A DNA stretch of 64,000 nucleotides. Origin: Zygnema cylindricum. Taxonomy: Eukaryota; Streptophyta; Zygnematophyceae; Zygnematales; Zygnemataceae. The position numbers and the translations under genes are program-made. Under the pieces are notes generated by a model that was not told the DNA's origin, did not search any database, and was given only the letters and a program-made list of their open reading frames with translations. Each line of letters begins with the position of its first letter. The first letter of the stretch is position 1. The DNA lies in contig JBBHKE010003573.1 in assembly GCA_037447655.1 (NCBI GenBank), positions 138,412-202,411 on the forward strand. The letters are read 5' to 3'. Shown here piece by piece: positions 37,059-48,990 of the stretch.

Positions 37059-37944
37059 TGAAATTCTGTGGTCTCCATTGACCCACATAATGAGCAGCCT
37101 ATGTAAAGCCTCTAGGATAATATTTGCCCCTTCCACTTTCCCACTGAATAAGCGCCGCCCAAGCACAAAATTATTCTGACCACCCTCACCTCTGTGAGGA
37201 CAAGACTCCCCTGAGTCAAACGCAAAAAGAATCACTGAATTTGCTCCCCTGAGCAGTAAGTTATGGCAGGTCAAAGATGACCTTTATAGTTACAAGCTCT
37301 CTTAGAGAGAGGTACCTAAATATTACTAAGTCTTGGTATGCCTACTCACGACGACCTACTACTAAACCCTAGTCCTATAGGAACACTATATAGTACAAGA
37401 AAAAACAATGGGCGATGTACTTATTGTACGTCCATTGTACAACAAGGTCTACAAGGTGACACCTGTTAAATCGGAAGCCATGGTTCCTCCTCCCATCTTC
37501 TTCGGTATCAAATAATGTGGCGCCACGTGGCACCGCGTGATGCTATCTCCGTATGCCGCTGAAAGCTCACTTCGCGTGGCGGCTATAATGCCGGTCGTCC
37601 GATCAAAACATATTTTACACGGTTCAGATTCGCGTACATGCATGAATTGCTCCTTTTAGTGAATCTGCTGTTAATTAGCTGTTGCGTTAATGTTTATATA
37701 TCTTTGAAACCCGTCATGTGTATCGTTACATAACGCCTTAGTGGTTAAGACGTACGACTATATTGAAGTCCACAGACCCAGGTCAAATGTGGACTTATGC
37801 AATATTTTAGTAAAATATTCTCTACTTCAAAATCAGCCACTTTCTAAATATGGCGGCAGCCATGGCGTGCCTTTGATCCTTACTCTCTTTCTTTAAAGTA
37901 AAACTAAAATAGAGAAGTGAACTATTAATTACCTCTTTTCAACA
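37059..37944 (-). mobile_element. Solo LTR of the Copia-A family
   Basis: 886 bp; on the minus strand it runs TGTTGAAAAGAGGTAATTAA to GACCACAGAATTTCA. It is flanked by AATCT at 37054-37058 and 37945-37949, a clean 5-bp target duplication inside a minisatellite unit. This is the usual product of recombination between two LTRs. Near its 3' edge it keeps the in-frame ATG (rc of 37078 region) described for Copia-A. Confidence 0.88.
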
Positions 37945-38361
37945 AATCTGTCGCCGTCCATGATCCTCGATCCATTGATTGCCGCCACGATCCTCGAACG
38001 ATCGCTCGCCGCCCAGAATCCTCGATCGATCGCTCGCCTTCCACGATCCTCGATCGATTGGTTGCAGCCCACAATCCTCGAATGATCGCTTGCCGTCCAC
38101 AATCCTAGATCAATCGCTCGCCCCCCACGATCCTTGATCCATTGGTCGCCGCAGACGATAGTCGATCGATAGGTCGGCTTCCAAGATCCTCGATCGATGG
38201 TTGTCGTCGGTGATCCTCGATCGATCGGTTGCTGTTGGTGATCGTCGATCGTTTGGTCGCCGCTGACGATCCTCGATCGATCGGTCGTCGTCGAGGATCC
38301 GTGATCGAGCGGTCGCCGTCGACGATCCTCGATCGATTGGTCGCGGCTGACGATCCTCGAG
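37945..38361. repeat. GATCGATC minisatellite, array 2 (right part)
   Basis: Continuation of the array at 36010-37058 after the solo LTR. Its right edge abuts a truncated Copia-A 3' LTR, with array sequence ending GACGATCCTCGAG. Confidence 0.85.
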
Positions 38362-38643
38362 TTTGCTGTTAATTAGTTGTTGCGTTAATGTTTATATATC
38401 TTTGAAACCCGTCATGTGTATCGTTTCGATAATGCCTTAGTGGTTAAGACGTACGACTATATAGAAGTCCACAGACCCAGGTTGAAATCTAGACTTATGC
38501 AACATTTTAGTAAAATAATCTCTACTTCAAAATCTGCCACTTTCTAAATATGGCGGCAGCCATGGCGTGCCTTTGATCCTTACTCTCTTTCTTTAAAGTA
38601 AAACTAAAATAGAGAAGTGAACTATTAATTACCTCTTTTCAAC
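38362..38643 (-). mobile_element. Copia-A 3' LTR, truncated
   Basis: Matches the first 282 bp (U3 side) of the 882-886 bp LTR, beginning TGTTGAAAAGAGG at 38643 on the minus strand. The polypurine tract TTAAGGGGAG lies directly before it. The rest of the LTR is replaced by minisatellite. Confidence 0.85.
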
Positions 38644-41600
38644 ACTCCCCTTAATTCCAAGTCACTTTTTAATTTTAATCCACAGTTTTCTCTGCAATAA
38701 ATCAACTTAGGGGAAGGCACTGGTTTTGTCATCATGTCTGCAATCATTTCTCTATCAGTTTTATGAACCAGTTTAATAATTTTATTTTCAACCTTTTCTG
38801 TGACAAAGCTTAGTCTTATATCCATATGCTTACCTTTAGAGTGATGTTTCGGATTAGCTGCAATAGAGATAGCAGCTTGATTATCACAAAACATTTTGAG
38901 TTCCAGACTTCATGAACCCAAGTTCTTCAAGAAGAGACTTAACCCACATTAATTCTTTGGTGGCAGCATAGGAAGCCATGTATTCAGCCTCCATAGTATA
39001 CTGAGCAACTACTCTTTGTTGCTTGCTACTCCAACAACATGCACCGGATCCAATTTGCAACACATATCCAGTCGTACACCGCCTTAAAGGCACATCTCTA
39101 TAACTGGCATCACTCCAGGTGGTGATGTCAGTGTGCTCCCCTCCCAAATGCAACCATAATTCCCTTGTCCCTACCAGATACCTCATCACCCTTTTGGCAG
39201 CCTCCTAGTCTCTCTTTCTTGGTTCATTTAGACTTCTACTAAAGACACCTACAGCTGCAACTATATCCGGACGGGTACAGTTCATAAAATAAATTAGACT
39301 GCCTAGAATATGCCAATAAGGGATATTTTCCATAATTTTTCTTTCTATCTCATCCATCTCATCATTAATGATCAATATTCCTCTCTTTCACTCCTCTCAT
39401 ACACTTTCTTCAAATCCATAGGAGTAGTACATCCGTTTGCTTTTTCCATCTGGAATTTTTCTAGCATATTATTGATTGCTTCTTTTTGAGTGAGTCTTCC
39501 AATTGTATTCCCTTTATCTCTCTCAATCTGAATTCCCAAAATATACTTTGCTTCGCCGAGATCTTTCATATCAAAATTGCGTCCAAGATCCCGTTTTAGT
39601 TTGTTAATTTTATCTAGGGACTTGCTTAAGACCAACAAATCATCGACATAAATAGCAATAAATATCACTCTATTCTCATCCTCAAATAAATATATAGAGT
39701 GATCTGAACTAATTCTGATATACCCCAAACCGGTCAAGAATTCGTCTAGCTTTATATTCGATTGTCGCGGGGCTTGCTTAAGCCCATAGAGTGATTTTAT
39801 CAGTTTACAAACCTTGCTTTCTTCCCCACTTTCCATGAATCCTTCCGGTTGCCTCATGGAAATTTCTTCTTCCAACTCTCCGTGCAAAAAGGTCGTTTTA
39901 ATATCCATCTGGTGTATTTCGATATCCTCCGCTGCGGCTATACTTAAAAGGATTCTAATGGAAGGAAATCTGACTTCAGGTGCAAAGGTTTCTTCGTAGT
40001 CTATCCCCTATTTCTGAGTATAACCTTTTGTAACTAATCTAGCTTTGTACCTCTCAATGGTATTATCGGGGTTTAATTTAAGTTTAAAAACCCACTTACA
40101 TCCGATCGGTTTTCGGTCTGGTGGACAATCTACCAACTCCCATGTATAAGCTTCCATGATACACGCCATTTTTTTATTTATAGTTGTGATCCACCGGCTA
40201 CTTTTTCGGGTGTTTATGGCCTCTAAGTATATCTGAGGTTCATTCGGGTGAGACATCTTTGTGAGTTGGTTATTTACTTGTCTTTCTTGAAGTCGTTTAC
40301 TACTTCTTTTTCCCCCTTCAAAATCAGAAGCCGATATGGATGGCATCCTTAGGTTTCGTTTAGGAAGATTTTCAGCTCCCCTATCTTCCAATTCCGGTGT
40401 CTCATCAAAATCCTCATCGGTTTCCACTTCGTATTGTGGCGTTGCCTCGGATGTTGTCTTTTCCTCCTCTTTTGGTAGATCTGCAAATTTTCCTTTTTCT
40501 CCGTCTTCCTTCTCTTTATTTTCAAAGTCAAAGTCAGAAAGCTGATCCGCTTTAAATCTGATCTTGACTTCCTTATTATATTTGAATGGATCAATGGACT
40601 TTACTTCATTCATCACCACTATGTGTTTTACCAAAATTATATCTCTCTTTTTCAAGTCATACACCCGGTATCCTTTTGTGCTCTCATCATATCCTAAAAG
40701 ATATCCTGGTTTCCCTCTTCCCTCTAAATTCCATTAAGTCTTATCGGAATCTAAACTATAAACTTGACTTCCGAACACTCTCAAACTAGACAAATTGGGA
40801 TTTCTTCCTGTCCACCTCTCATACGAAGTTTCCTTTTTATTTGCTGAAGTTAGGACTCTATTTTTGATGAAATTAGCATAGTTCATAGACTCGGCCCAAA
40901 ACTGCAGCCCTATGCTCTTGTCACTTAACATACTTATAGACATATCTCCTGAAGTTTAATTCACTCTTTCTGCTACTCCATTTAGTTCCGGATTATAGGG
41001 AACAATTTTCTCATGATGAATTCTTTCTTCTTTACGATATTCTTCAAATTCCCTTGAGGTGTATTCTTTCCCATTATCACTTCTTATCTCTTTTATTGAG
41101 GTTTCATGTAGCTTTTCACTCCATACTTTACACTCTTTGAAACATCTTAATACCTCCGACTTATGTCTGAGAAAGTATACCTTCGTGTATCTAGACCAAT
41201 TATTTGTGATAGTTGACATCCATCTCTTCCCCGCATGTGAAGCATACCTAACAGGTCCCCAAACATCAGTGTGAACTAGATGTAATACTTTCTCTCTCCT
41301 AAATGTGGTTGCCTTTGGAAATGGAAGTCTATGAATCTTCCTTTCGACACATCCACTACAATCATCAAAGGTCTCATCATCTTCAAAAGTAATACCCTCC
41401 ACTATTCATTTTTTCTTCATTTTCTTTAATCTATCTAGATGCACATGCCCCAAACTTTTATGCCAAAGCATCATCTCACTTGCACACGAGTAGAGAACAC
41501 TTTTTTCATTGTAAAGAACAATTCTGAACATTCCTTGACTGCCCTTCTCAGCTATGAAATAAACCTCATTATCAAAGCTTGCTGTGAAGATTCCTTTCCT

Positions 41601-43088
41601 AGTTCCTGTTTCAAACTTCTTTTCATCTACGACAGCTGTTTAGACTAGGTTCTTGCTAAGCTGTGGAATGTAAATAACGTCTGAGAGTGTTATAATTGAG
41701 GCCTTTCCATTAACTAAAACCTTCAAGTCAACTGTTCCAACAAGACTTGTGGTTTCTACTCTACCATCTTCGTACTCTATCTCAACTGTTGGGATCTTTC
41801 TGAGTTTATTGAACTACCGCTTATCTTTGCACATATGCATTGAAGCCCCTGAGTCTATGATCCACCCATCCTCGGGTGGATCCCTCTTACCTCCGAAAGC
41901 ACACTTTTGTCTCCGTGGAATGTCGACATGCTTTTCAGTGTTTTTCGGATTAGGAAGAAGCTCCTCAAGCTCCCTTTCTTGTTCATTTTTTTCTTTCACT
42001 TCCTCATCATGAACTTGAGTCAGGAAAGCATTTTTCTTTCCTCCATCCCTTGAGGTTTCTTAACCAACTTTCAGTCGTAGATCTACAAGTTTGACACAAT
42101 CTGCCATATAGTGTCTCGGTTTCTTGCAAAAGTGACATAATCCTCCTCAAGAAGTTCCTCTCCCCTGTCTATCAAATCTGCCACCTCCTTGTCCTCTTCC
42201 ACCAAAGTTTTGATAGGGGTCTTTACCTCTCTCCTCATCACGCTTCCGCCAATCAGCTCGTGAAGACAATGCTTGAAAACTGGGACTCCCTCTCCTAAGC
42301 TCTATGGTACTTTCTTTCACTAAAATCATTCCCACTGTGTCATCCCAATTCAAATTGCTATCTCCTATGTCTTGCAATCAGTTGATGATATTTTCATACT
42401 CTTTAGGTAGTTTCATCATTAATGTGTTCACTTTTTGTCTCTCATACTATGAATTATCTGCACGCTCTAACTCTCCAAATAATGCTCCTAAATCATTGCA
42501 ATAATTATTCATACTTCCTCTTTTATAAGTATAAGCTGCAATCTTATTTTTCCGCCAACTGTTGTTGCTGCAATGATCCTCTCTTGTATTTGTTAACTAG
42601 TGATATCCAAATCTGAGATGAAGATTTGACATGCATAAGGAGAATGACAATGCCCTTTGCTACACTTTTAAGAATTACGAGCTTAGCAACCTTGTCTTTG
42701 TAGTTCCACTTTCATACTCTGATCTTTCGTTCTGAACCCTTGTCCTTATTGCTGGTGGTGTTGTTGCTGGTATCGCCTTTGGCAATGGTGTCACTTGAGT
42801 TGCAACTCCTCCATTTTCTCCTTCCATGACAATCTCCTCTCCTTCCTCATCTTCATCCTCGGTGATGGTGGCAGGTGTTCTACCAACTGTAGAGGCGGAG
42901 ATGCTAGAAAATCGTGTCCCTCCAAACCCAGGTGGAGGTGGGCATCGAATTTGTCAAGACACTATGCCCCATAGATGCTTCTCAAATAGTTCTCCCTCCA
43001 TCATCATTTCCGAATACAAAAAGTCTGATCCATCAAATATGGGCACCCTAGAGGGTGGGCCTATAACGTGATATTCTGTGGTCTCCAT
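38625..43088 (-). pseudogene. Copia-A gag-pol polyprotein, broken
   Basis: Readable in pieces from an ATG at 43088, inside the LTR, to a stop at 38625, 18 bases into the 3' LTR. Pieces in order: gag start (PPSRVPIFDGSDF, near 43055); CCHC knuckle CHFCKKPRHYMADC (about 42100-42145); protease WIIDSGASMHM (about 41850); integrase with HTDVWGP, IRSDNGKEYTS and NGVAERVN (41402-40956); RT with [15 protein letters not shown] and an intact YVDD box (39908-39372, box near 39645); RNase H with ATKELMWVKSLLEELG (39189-38884) and CDNQAAISIA, then KHMDIRLSFVTEKV (38894-38625). Stops and frame changes separate the pieces, so no complete polyprotein can be made. Encoded enzymes would package, copy and integrate the element. 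Confidence 0.88.
43055..43068 (-). promoter_or_regulatory. Copia-A primer-binding site, mutated
   Basis: Directly 3' of the 5' LTR (minus strand) the sequence is CGTTATAGGCCCACC. The copy at 48304-48317 reads GGTTATGGGCCCACC, complementary to the anticodon-loop region of plant initiator tRNA-Met (GGGCCCAUAACC), so reverse transcription would start from an internal or half tRNA, as in Drosophila copia. Confidence 0.75.
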
Positions 43089-43950
43089 TGACCCACAGAA
43101 TGAGCAACCTATGTAAAGCCTCTAGGATAATATTTGCCCCTTCCACTTTCCCACTGAATAGGTGCCATCAGGCTTACAAATATTCTGACCACCCTCACCT
43201 TATGAGGACTAGACTCCCTTGAGTCAAACGCAAAAAAAATCACTGAATTTGCTCCCTTGGGCTGTAAGTTATGGCTGGTCAAAGATGAATTTTATAGTTA
43301 CAAGCTCTCTTAGAGAGAGGTACCTAAATATCACTAAGTTTTATTTCTGCCTACTCAGGACTACCTACTACTAAACCCTACTCCAATAGGAACACAACTT
43401 AGTACAAGAAGGTACAATAGGAGACGTACTTATTGTACTGCCATTTTACGACATGGTCTACAAGCTGACACTTGTCAAATCAGGAGCCATGGTTCCTCCT
43501 CCCATCTTTTCCGGTATCAAATAATGTGGCGCCACGTGGCACCGCGTGACGCTATCTCCAAATGACGCCAAAAGCTCAGTTCGCGTGGCGGCTACAATGC
43601 CCGCTGTCCGATCAAAACATATTTTACACGGTTTAGATTAGCGTACATGCAAGAATTGCTCCTTTTGGTTAGTCTGCTGTTAATTAGCTGTTGCGTTAAT
43701 GTTTATATAACTTTAAAACCAGTGTATCGCTTCGCTAACGCCTGAATGGTTAAGGCGTATGTCTATTTAGTATTCCACAGTTCCAGTTTCAAATCTGGAC
43801 TTAGGCAACATGTCAGTAAAATATCCTCTACTTCAAAATTTGCCACTTTCTAAATATGGCGGCAGCCATGGCGTGCCTTTGATCCCCACTCTCTTTCTTT
43901 AAAGTAAAACTAAAATAGAGAAGTGAACTATTAATTACCTGTTTTCAACA
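43069..43950 (-). mobile_element. Copia-A 5' LTR
   Basis: 882 bp, ends TGTTGAAAAC and ATATCA on the minus strand. Carries a tRNA-like segment (about 43735-43810) and, near its 3' edge, the gag ATG at 43088. Confidence 0.88.
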
Positions 43951-44733
43951 GTTCCAAGATCAGGAAACCATTTTTGTTTTTACGCATACCTGAGCGGATA
44001 TATGTAGCTTAAAAGTCTTAGTTTTTCTTAAAGTTGGCAATAACAATGATTCTCATGCGGCTCTGTTGGCCCAAAATAATACTGTTCGATGTGCAACAAA
44101 CTGAGGTTAGCTAACTGTATTTAAGATTGTCGAATGCAATCTGCCTTGTCTCTTTAACCCAAATTTGAATAGGGTTGTAATTATCGTTCCAAATATTGTA
44201 CCCTTGAATTAATAACGAGTGTCTGATACAAAACCCATTTGTATGACTTTAACAACATGGTTTGTAAACTTTTTATGGATATTTTCGTTAACAATAATTA
44301 AAAGTGTGGATATCCACAAAGCGTTAGTCATCAGCATTTTATTTTTATCTTCCTACGAAGCAATAATTTGTACACAAAGCTTAATTGTTGGTGCATTTTG
44401 AAGGGCATGCCGCGACATTCTTCTATAGGCACGCTTTAAACATGTTGTGTATATAAGTCATGCAACTTTATGTCCCAGGTGTAGAACTTATTGATGTTAT
44501 AAAAAATTTACTTATAACGTTTGTTCCACTAGAAAAGTGTTGCTACAATATAGTTGTGTATTCATTATAGTGATGGACGATACGCTTTTAGTTTGCGATT
44601 TAAAATAAACAGTCTTTCATCAAGAAAAACCATGTACGTACGCTTTATGTTTACACTTTTGTTGTAGCGTATGATATTTTGGGTTTTAAAAATCGCAATA
44701 CTGTCTAATTATACTTGTTTGAGCTTCTTTTTT
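43951..44733. other. No gene recognised
   Basis: Anonymous AT-rich sequence. Confidence 0.4.
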
Positions 44734-45160
44734 ATTCAACCGTCGAGCATACGACGAATGAACCAAGAAGCACCATAATTGCATAGAGTTTGAAAACGTA
44801 TAACCTTTAAAAGTATCAGTGGCCACAACCCTATAAACTTGTATAAAAGACTTCAAGAGGGTGAAAACCAAGTGTTTCGTCAATATATTGAGACATGCAA
44901 CGAGGTTTTTTTGTAGAGGTGTGTGTTTCGACCACGCTTTGTAATAACCCACCTATTCATCCGTCGAGCATACGACGAATGAACTAAGAAGCACCATAAT
45001 TGCATAAACTTTGAAAACGTATAACCTTTAAAAATATCGGTGGCCACAACCGTATAAACTTAAATAAAATACTACAAGAGGGTGAAAACCAAGTTTTTCG
45101 TCGATATATTGAGACATGAAACGAGGTTTTTTTGTAGAGGTGCGTGTTTCGACCACGCTT
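44734..45160. repeat. Tandem duplication, period 221 bp
   Basis: Copies 44734-44940 and 44955-45160 are highly similar (CGTCGAGCATACGACGAATG, GGTGAAAACCAAG, GTTTCGACCACGCTT in both). Confidence 0.88.
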
Positions 45161-45422
45161 CTGTGTTTTGTTAATATTATATATGAATATGCAGTATATA
45201 TATTAGTTTCAATATTTCATGTCGTTAGCATTGATACACACGTTTCACACAAAAATCATGAAACAAAGTATTATTGTGTACATTTCATACAAAGTCTTTA
45301 CGACACTTATCAATGGTAACAAGATTCACGTGTTAAAGTGAAAAGTATAACAAATCCCAAATCTAAGTACAACAATAAAGAAAATTTGCCATATATTTAT
45401 TGAACTCATCGTCACTTATAAG

Positions 45423-46931
45423 TTAACCTATGATTGCACGTAACTCCTCTAATTTCCTAAATCGCGACATGTTTCGCTTGAATTGTTTATCATTAACTCC
45501 ATCATTACGAACCGGTTCAATAAAAATAGCTAAAGACTCTTTTAGTTCCGCTGTGCTCCCATTAAACTGGTTTATTTTAAGTCCTTCTAAATATTGTATG
45601 ACTTTTGTTAAGTCCCACCCTGGAATAGTCATTAATTTTCCAATAGAATACATACTTATAGCACATCGCAACCACTTACTACTTTTTTTGTCCGCCCATA
45701 CTGAAAATGCAGAGCCTTGTTTTTTTATATTTGTTCGTTTCCTCTCGATTCAACAACAACTTTACTGTAGGGAGCCCATTTAATCCTTAATGGTACTCCT
45801 TAAATATCTCTTCCACGCTCACATTACTCCCGCTACTTTGTACGGTGTACCCTTTCTAATTCGCCCAATCTATATGAAGCCTGACAAAAAGTTGTGCAAG
45901 AAATGGTATGGATTGTTGATGTGAGGGAGTGTCGTTTGTAAAAGTGAAGGGTTGGGAAAGAGAAGGGTTGGACTGGAAAGGGGGGGAGGGGACATGGGTT
46001 GAGGTAGAGGGTTGGGAAGGAGATGGTGTGGAAAAAATAGGGGGAGGAGAGGCATCGGAGAAAGTAAGGGGTTGAGAAAAGGAAGGCGTGGACTGAAAAG
46101 GGGGAGCGGGGACATGGGTTGAGGTAGAGGGTTGGGAAGGAGGTGGTGTGGAAAAAATAGGGGGAGGAGAGGCATCGGAGAAAGTAGGGGGTTGAGAAAA
46201 GGAAGGAGTGGGTTGCGTTGATAATGGGGGTATCAGAGGGGGAAATGAAAAAAATGGTGAATTCTTATATGAAGAGGGAGGAGGAGTAGGAGAAAAATGG
46301 GGAGGGGAAAAAAATGGTCGTGAAGTAAAAGAAAATAGTTGCATATAACGTTGTGTGGAGTTCAAAAACAAAGACTCCATCTCGCAAAATCCCCCGTCAA
46401 GTTTGGACTCCATTCTCGAAAGTCCTCCGTGAAGTTTGGACTCCATTCTCGAAAAGCCTCCGTGAAGTTGGTGTTGAGTTGTCGTGAGTCTTGTGTCAAT
46501 CATCCTCATATACGTTTGTAACTGTTTGCCCAAATTCTCACATTCTCGAGTTGTTGTATTTTTCCTATGAGGGGTGAGATAACGTCGTTTCCAACTCGAA
46601 GCGCGTGGAGTTCAGCTTTGACCTCGGAGGGAATTGGAATTTCGGCAATAGGGGACCTTTCATCCTTCTTCTCGTCCATTCGCTGCACTACTTCCACAAA
46701 AGTTCGCCACTCCAAACCGCATTCCCCTACAATGGTTAGAAAGAATGGAGAATTGAAAAAAACGTGTCGCGAGAATTCCTTATGCAAAAGTGCAAGATCT
46801 TGCCATAAGGTTCTCCTAACGGTGCCAGTTAGTAACTCGAGAAATTTTTGGGCCGAAATATCTCGAGTGTCGTCACTTCCATGTAAATATCTCTGCGTTT
46901 TAAAACATAAAAACATAAATGAAAATATCAA
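45423..46931 (-). CDS. Unrecognised proline-rich coding candidate, three blocks
   Basis: I do not recognise this protein. Three minus-strand frames lie in order. Block 1 (46931-46506) has helical content such as DISAQKFLELLTGTVRRTLW and IPIPSEVKAELHALRV. Block 2 (46533-45856) starts with repeated GGFSRMESKLHGG units that look like a coiled coil, then a Pro/Ser/Thr-rich region with a 120-bp (40-residue) repeat, TPSFSQPLTFSDASPPPIFS in each copy. Block 3 (from an acceptor TTTTCAG near 45714, to 45423) gives WADKKSSKWLRCAIS, then a charged helical tail and a stop. Blocks 1 and 2 overlap by a few codons in different frames around 46506-46545, which suggests a frameshift or misassembly. It may be a host gene or a gene carried by an unidentified transposon. 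Confidence 0.45.
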
Positions 46932-47230
46932 GCAAAAACATTAAAAGGGTTTAACATACAATTTCGAAAATTTGAAATCATTTTTTTTGCAAGTGGAGAG
47001 GAAAAATAAACAAATTCATTAAAAATGGGAGTAATTTCATGTCCAAAAAAATTTCACTCTCACCACACCAAAGGACATACACAAAGCCTATTTAGCCTAT
47101 CTCTCCCTCCCATCTGCCCCACTATCCCACACTTTCCCTCTATTTTTTTTCCTCCCTCCATCCCTCATTTCCACCTTTCACTCTCTTTGCCACACTATTT
47201 CTTCTCCTCTCAACTGCACCTATATATATT

Positions 47231-47240
47231 NNNNNNNNNN
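47231..47240. other. Assembly gap (10 N)
   Basis: Ten N characters. Sequence on the two sides may not be contiguous, and any gene model crossing it is uncertain. Confidence 0.98.
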
Positions 47241-47276
47241 TCTAAACCCATAGTGATCAATTGTTTATATTCTCAC

Positions 47277-47465
47277 CTAGTAACGTCGTTGTTGTTGACC
47301 GCCTTTTATTCTAACGTCGAATATGAATATTTCCTCCTTCATACTTATTAATAACGTTACTAAATCCTCGTAATAAACCTCTCGATCTCTCACGTCCATT
47401 GAGTACCATACTCTCTGTTTATCACTTGTGTAATTACTACCTTGATGGACTATCGTAATCGACAA
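47277..47465 (-). CDS. Possible upstream exon of the proline-rich candidate
   Basis: A 62-codon minus frame with ordinary protein composition (VWYSMDVRDREVYYEDLVTL) ends beside a donor-like AG/GTGAGA near 47271-47276. It lies upstream of the block at 46931 across the assembly gap. No domain is recognised and the link is only by position and strand. Confidence 0.25.
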   Translation of the reverse strand: MSITIVHQGSNYTSDKQRVWYSMDVRDREVYYEDLVTLLISMKEEIFIFDVRIKGGQQQRRY

Positions 47466-47639
47466 TTGAGATCCTAATTACAATGCATCATATATCAAAC
47501 TACATTACCGTAATTCGTACATTATATATTAGTGGATCTATGTATCCCGTAATCCATTACAGTTAAATGATTTATCGTACGTATACATATTTAAATATAC
47601 ATCAAACTATATACTACGTAACATTAATCCTAGAGTTAA
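47466..47639. other. AT-rich flank of a truncated Copia-A copy
   Basis: No feature recognised. The junction with Copia-A gag sequence is near 47640-47653. Confidence 0.4.
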
Positions 47640-48317
47640 CAGCTAATGCTATCAGGTAGTTCCATCATTAATGTGTTCACTATTTGTCTCTCATACCATG
47701 AGTTACCTGCACTCTCTAGCTCTCCAAATAATGCTCCTAAATCATTGCAATAATTATTCATACTTCCTCCTTTATAAGTATAAGCTGCAATCTTATTTTC
47801 CGCCAGTTGTTGTTGCTGCAATGATCCACTCTTATATTTGTTAACTAGTGATACCCAAATCTGAGATGAAGATTTGACATGCATAAGGGGAATGGCAATG
47901 CCCTTTGCTACACTTGTAAGAATTAAGAGCTTAGCAACCTTGTCTTTGTAGTTCCACTTTTCAAACTCTGATCTTTCGGTCTGAACCCTTGTCGCCGCTG
48001 CTGGTGGTGTTGATGCCGGTATCGCCTTCGGCAATGGTGTCACTTGAGTTCCAACTCCTCCCTTTTCTCCTTCCATGACAATCTCCTCTCCTTCCTCATC
48101 TTCATCCTCGGTGATGGTGGCAGTTGTTCTACCAGCTATAGAGGCGGAGGTGCGAGAAAAACGTGTCCCTCCAAACCCAGGTGGAGGTGGACATCGAATT
48201 TGTCCAGACACTATGCCCCATAGATGCTTCTCAAATAGTTCTCTATCCATCAGCATTTCCAATTACAAAAAGTCAGATCCATCAAATATGGTCACCCTAG
48301 AGGGTGGGCCCATAACC
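47636..48317 (-). pseudogene. Copia-A gag fragment (second copy)
   Basis: A 208-codon frame (48262-47636) aligned with Copia-A gag. It has the retrotransposon gag core pattern, KSSSQIWVSLVNKYKSGSLQ then AAYTYKGGSMNNYCNDLGAL and ELPDSI, and is truncated after that point so knuckle, protease and all of pol are missing. The start is damaged: the LTR copy of the ATG is frameshifted by one base and a TAA follows FDGSDFL. The protein would form the particle shell. Confidence 0.85.
48304..48317 (-). promoter_or_regulatory. Copia-A primer-binding site, intact
   Basis: On the minus strand the LTR ends AGAATTTCA and is followed at once by GGTTATGGGCCCACC, matching 15 bases of the complement of plant initiator tRNA-Met around its anticodon. 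Confidence 0.8.
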
Positions 48318-48990
48318 TGAAATTCTATGGTCTCATTGACCCATAGAATGAGTAGCCTATGTTAAGCCTCTAAGATAATATTTGCCCCTTCCACTTTCCC
48401 ACTGAATAAGTGCCGCCCTCGCACACAAATATTCTGACCACCCTCACCCCTGTGAGGACCAGACTCCCTTGAGTCAAACGCAAAAAGAATCACTGAATTT
48501 GCTCCCCTGAGCAGTAAGTTATCGCTGGTCAAAGATGACCTTTATAGTTACAAGCTCTCTTAGAGAGAGGTACCTAAATCTCACTAAGTCTTGGTCTACC
48601 TACTCACGACTACCTACTACTAAACCCTAGTCCAATAGGAACACTATATAGTACAAGAAGGTACCATATGAGATGTACTTATTGTACGGCCATTGTACGA
48701 CATTGTCTACAACGTGACACCTGTGAAAATCGGGAACCATGGTTCCTCCTCCCATCTCCTCCGGTATCAAATAATATGGCGCCACGTGGCACCGCGTGAC
48801 GCTATCTCCAAATAACGCCAAAAGCTCACTTCGCGTGGCGGCTACAGTGCCGGCCGTCCGATCAAAAACCATTTTACATGGTTCAGATTCGCTTACATGC
48901 ATGAATTGCTCATTTTCGTTAGTATGTTGTTAATTAGCTATTGCGTTAATGTTTATATATCTTTGAAACCCCTCACGTGTATCGTTTCGT

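Larger units (their letters stand above)
38362..43950 (-). mobile_element. Copia-A retrotransposon, decayed
   Basis: Ty1/Copia-type element on the minus strand: 5' LTR (43069-43950), primer site (43055-43068), gag with zinc knuckle, protease, integrase, reverse transcriptase, RNase H, polypurine tract, truncated 3' LTR. The integrase-before-RT order defines Copia. The base 3' of the 5' LTR is followed by GTTCC, but with a truncated 3' LTR no duplication can be matched. Related copies: solo LTR 37059-37944 and fragment 47640-50155. Confidence 0.92.

Noticed and set aside
36753-37274. 173-codon minus frame over minisatellite and LTR edge
   Set aside because: Repeat period gives the open frame; it crosses the solo LTR boundary.
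37059-43950. Pairing the solo LTR at 37059-37944 with the Copia-A 5' LTR as one element
   Set aside because: The solo LTR has its own AATCT duplication, and Copia-A has its own truncated 3' LTR next to its polypurine tract at 38643.
46567-46944. 125-codon plus frame
   Set aside because: Opposite a minus frame of better protein composition that continues into neighbouring blocks.
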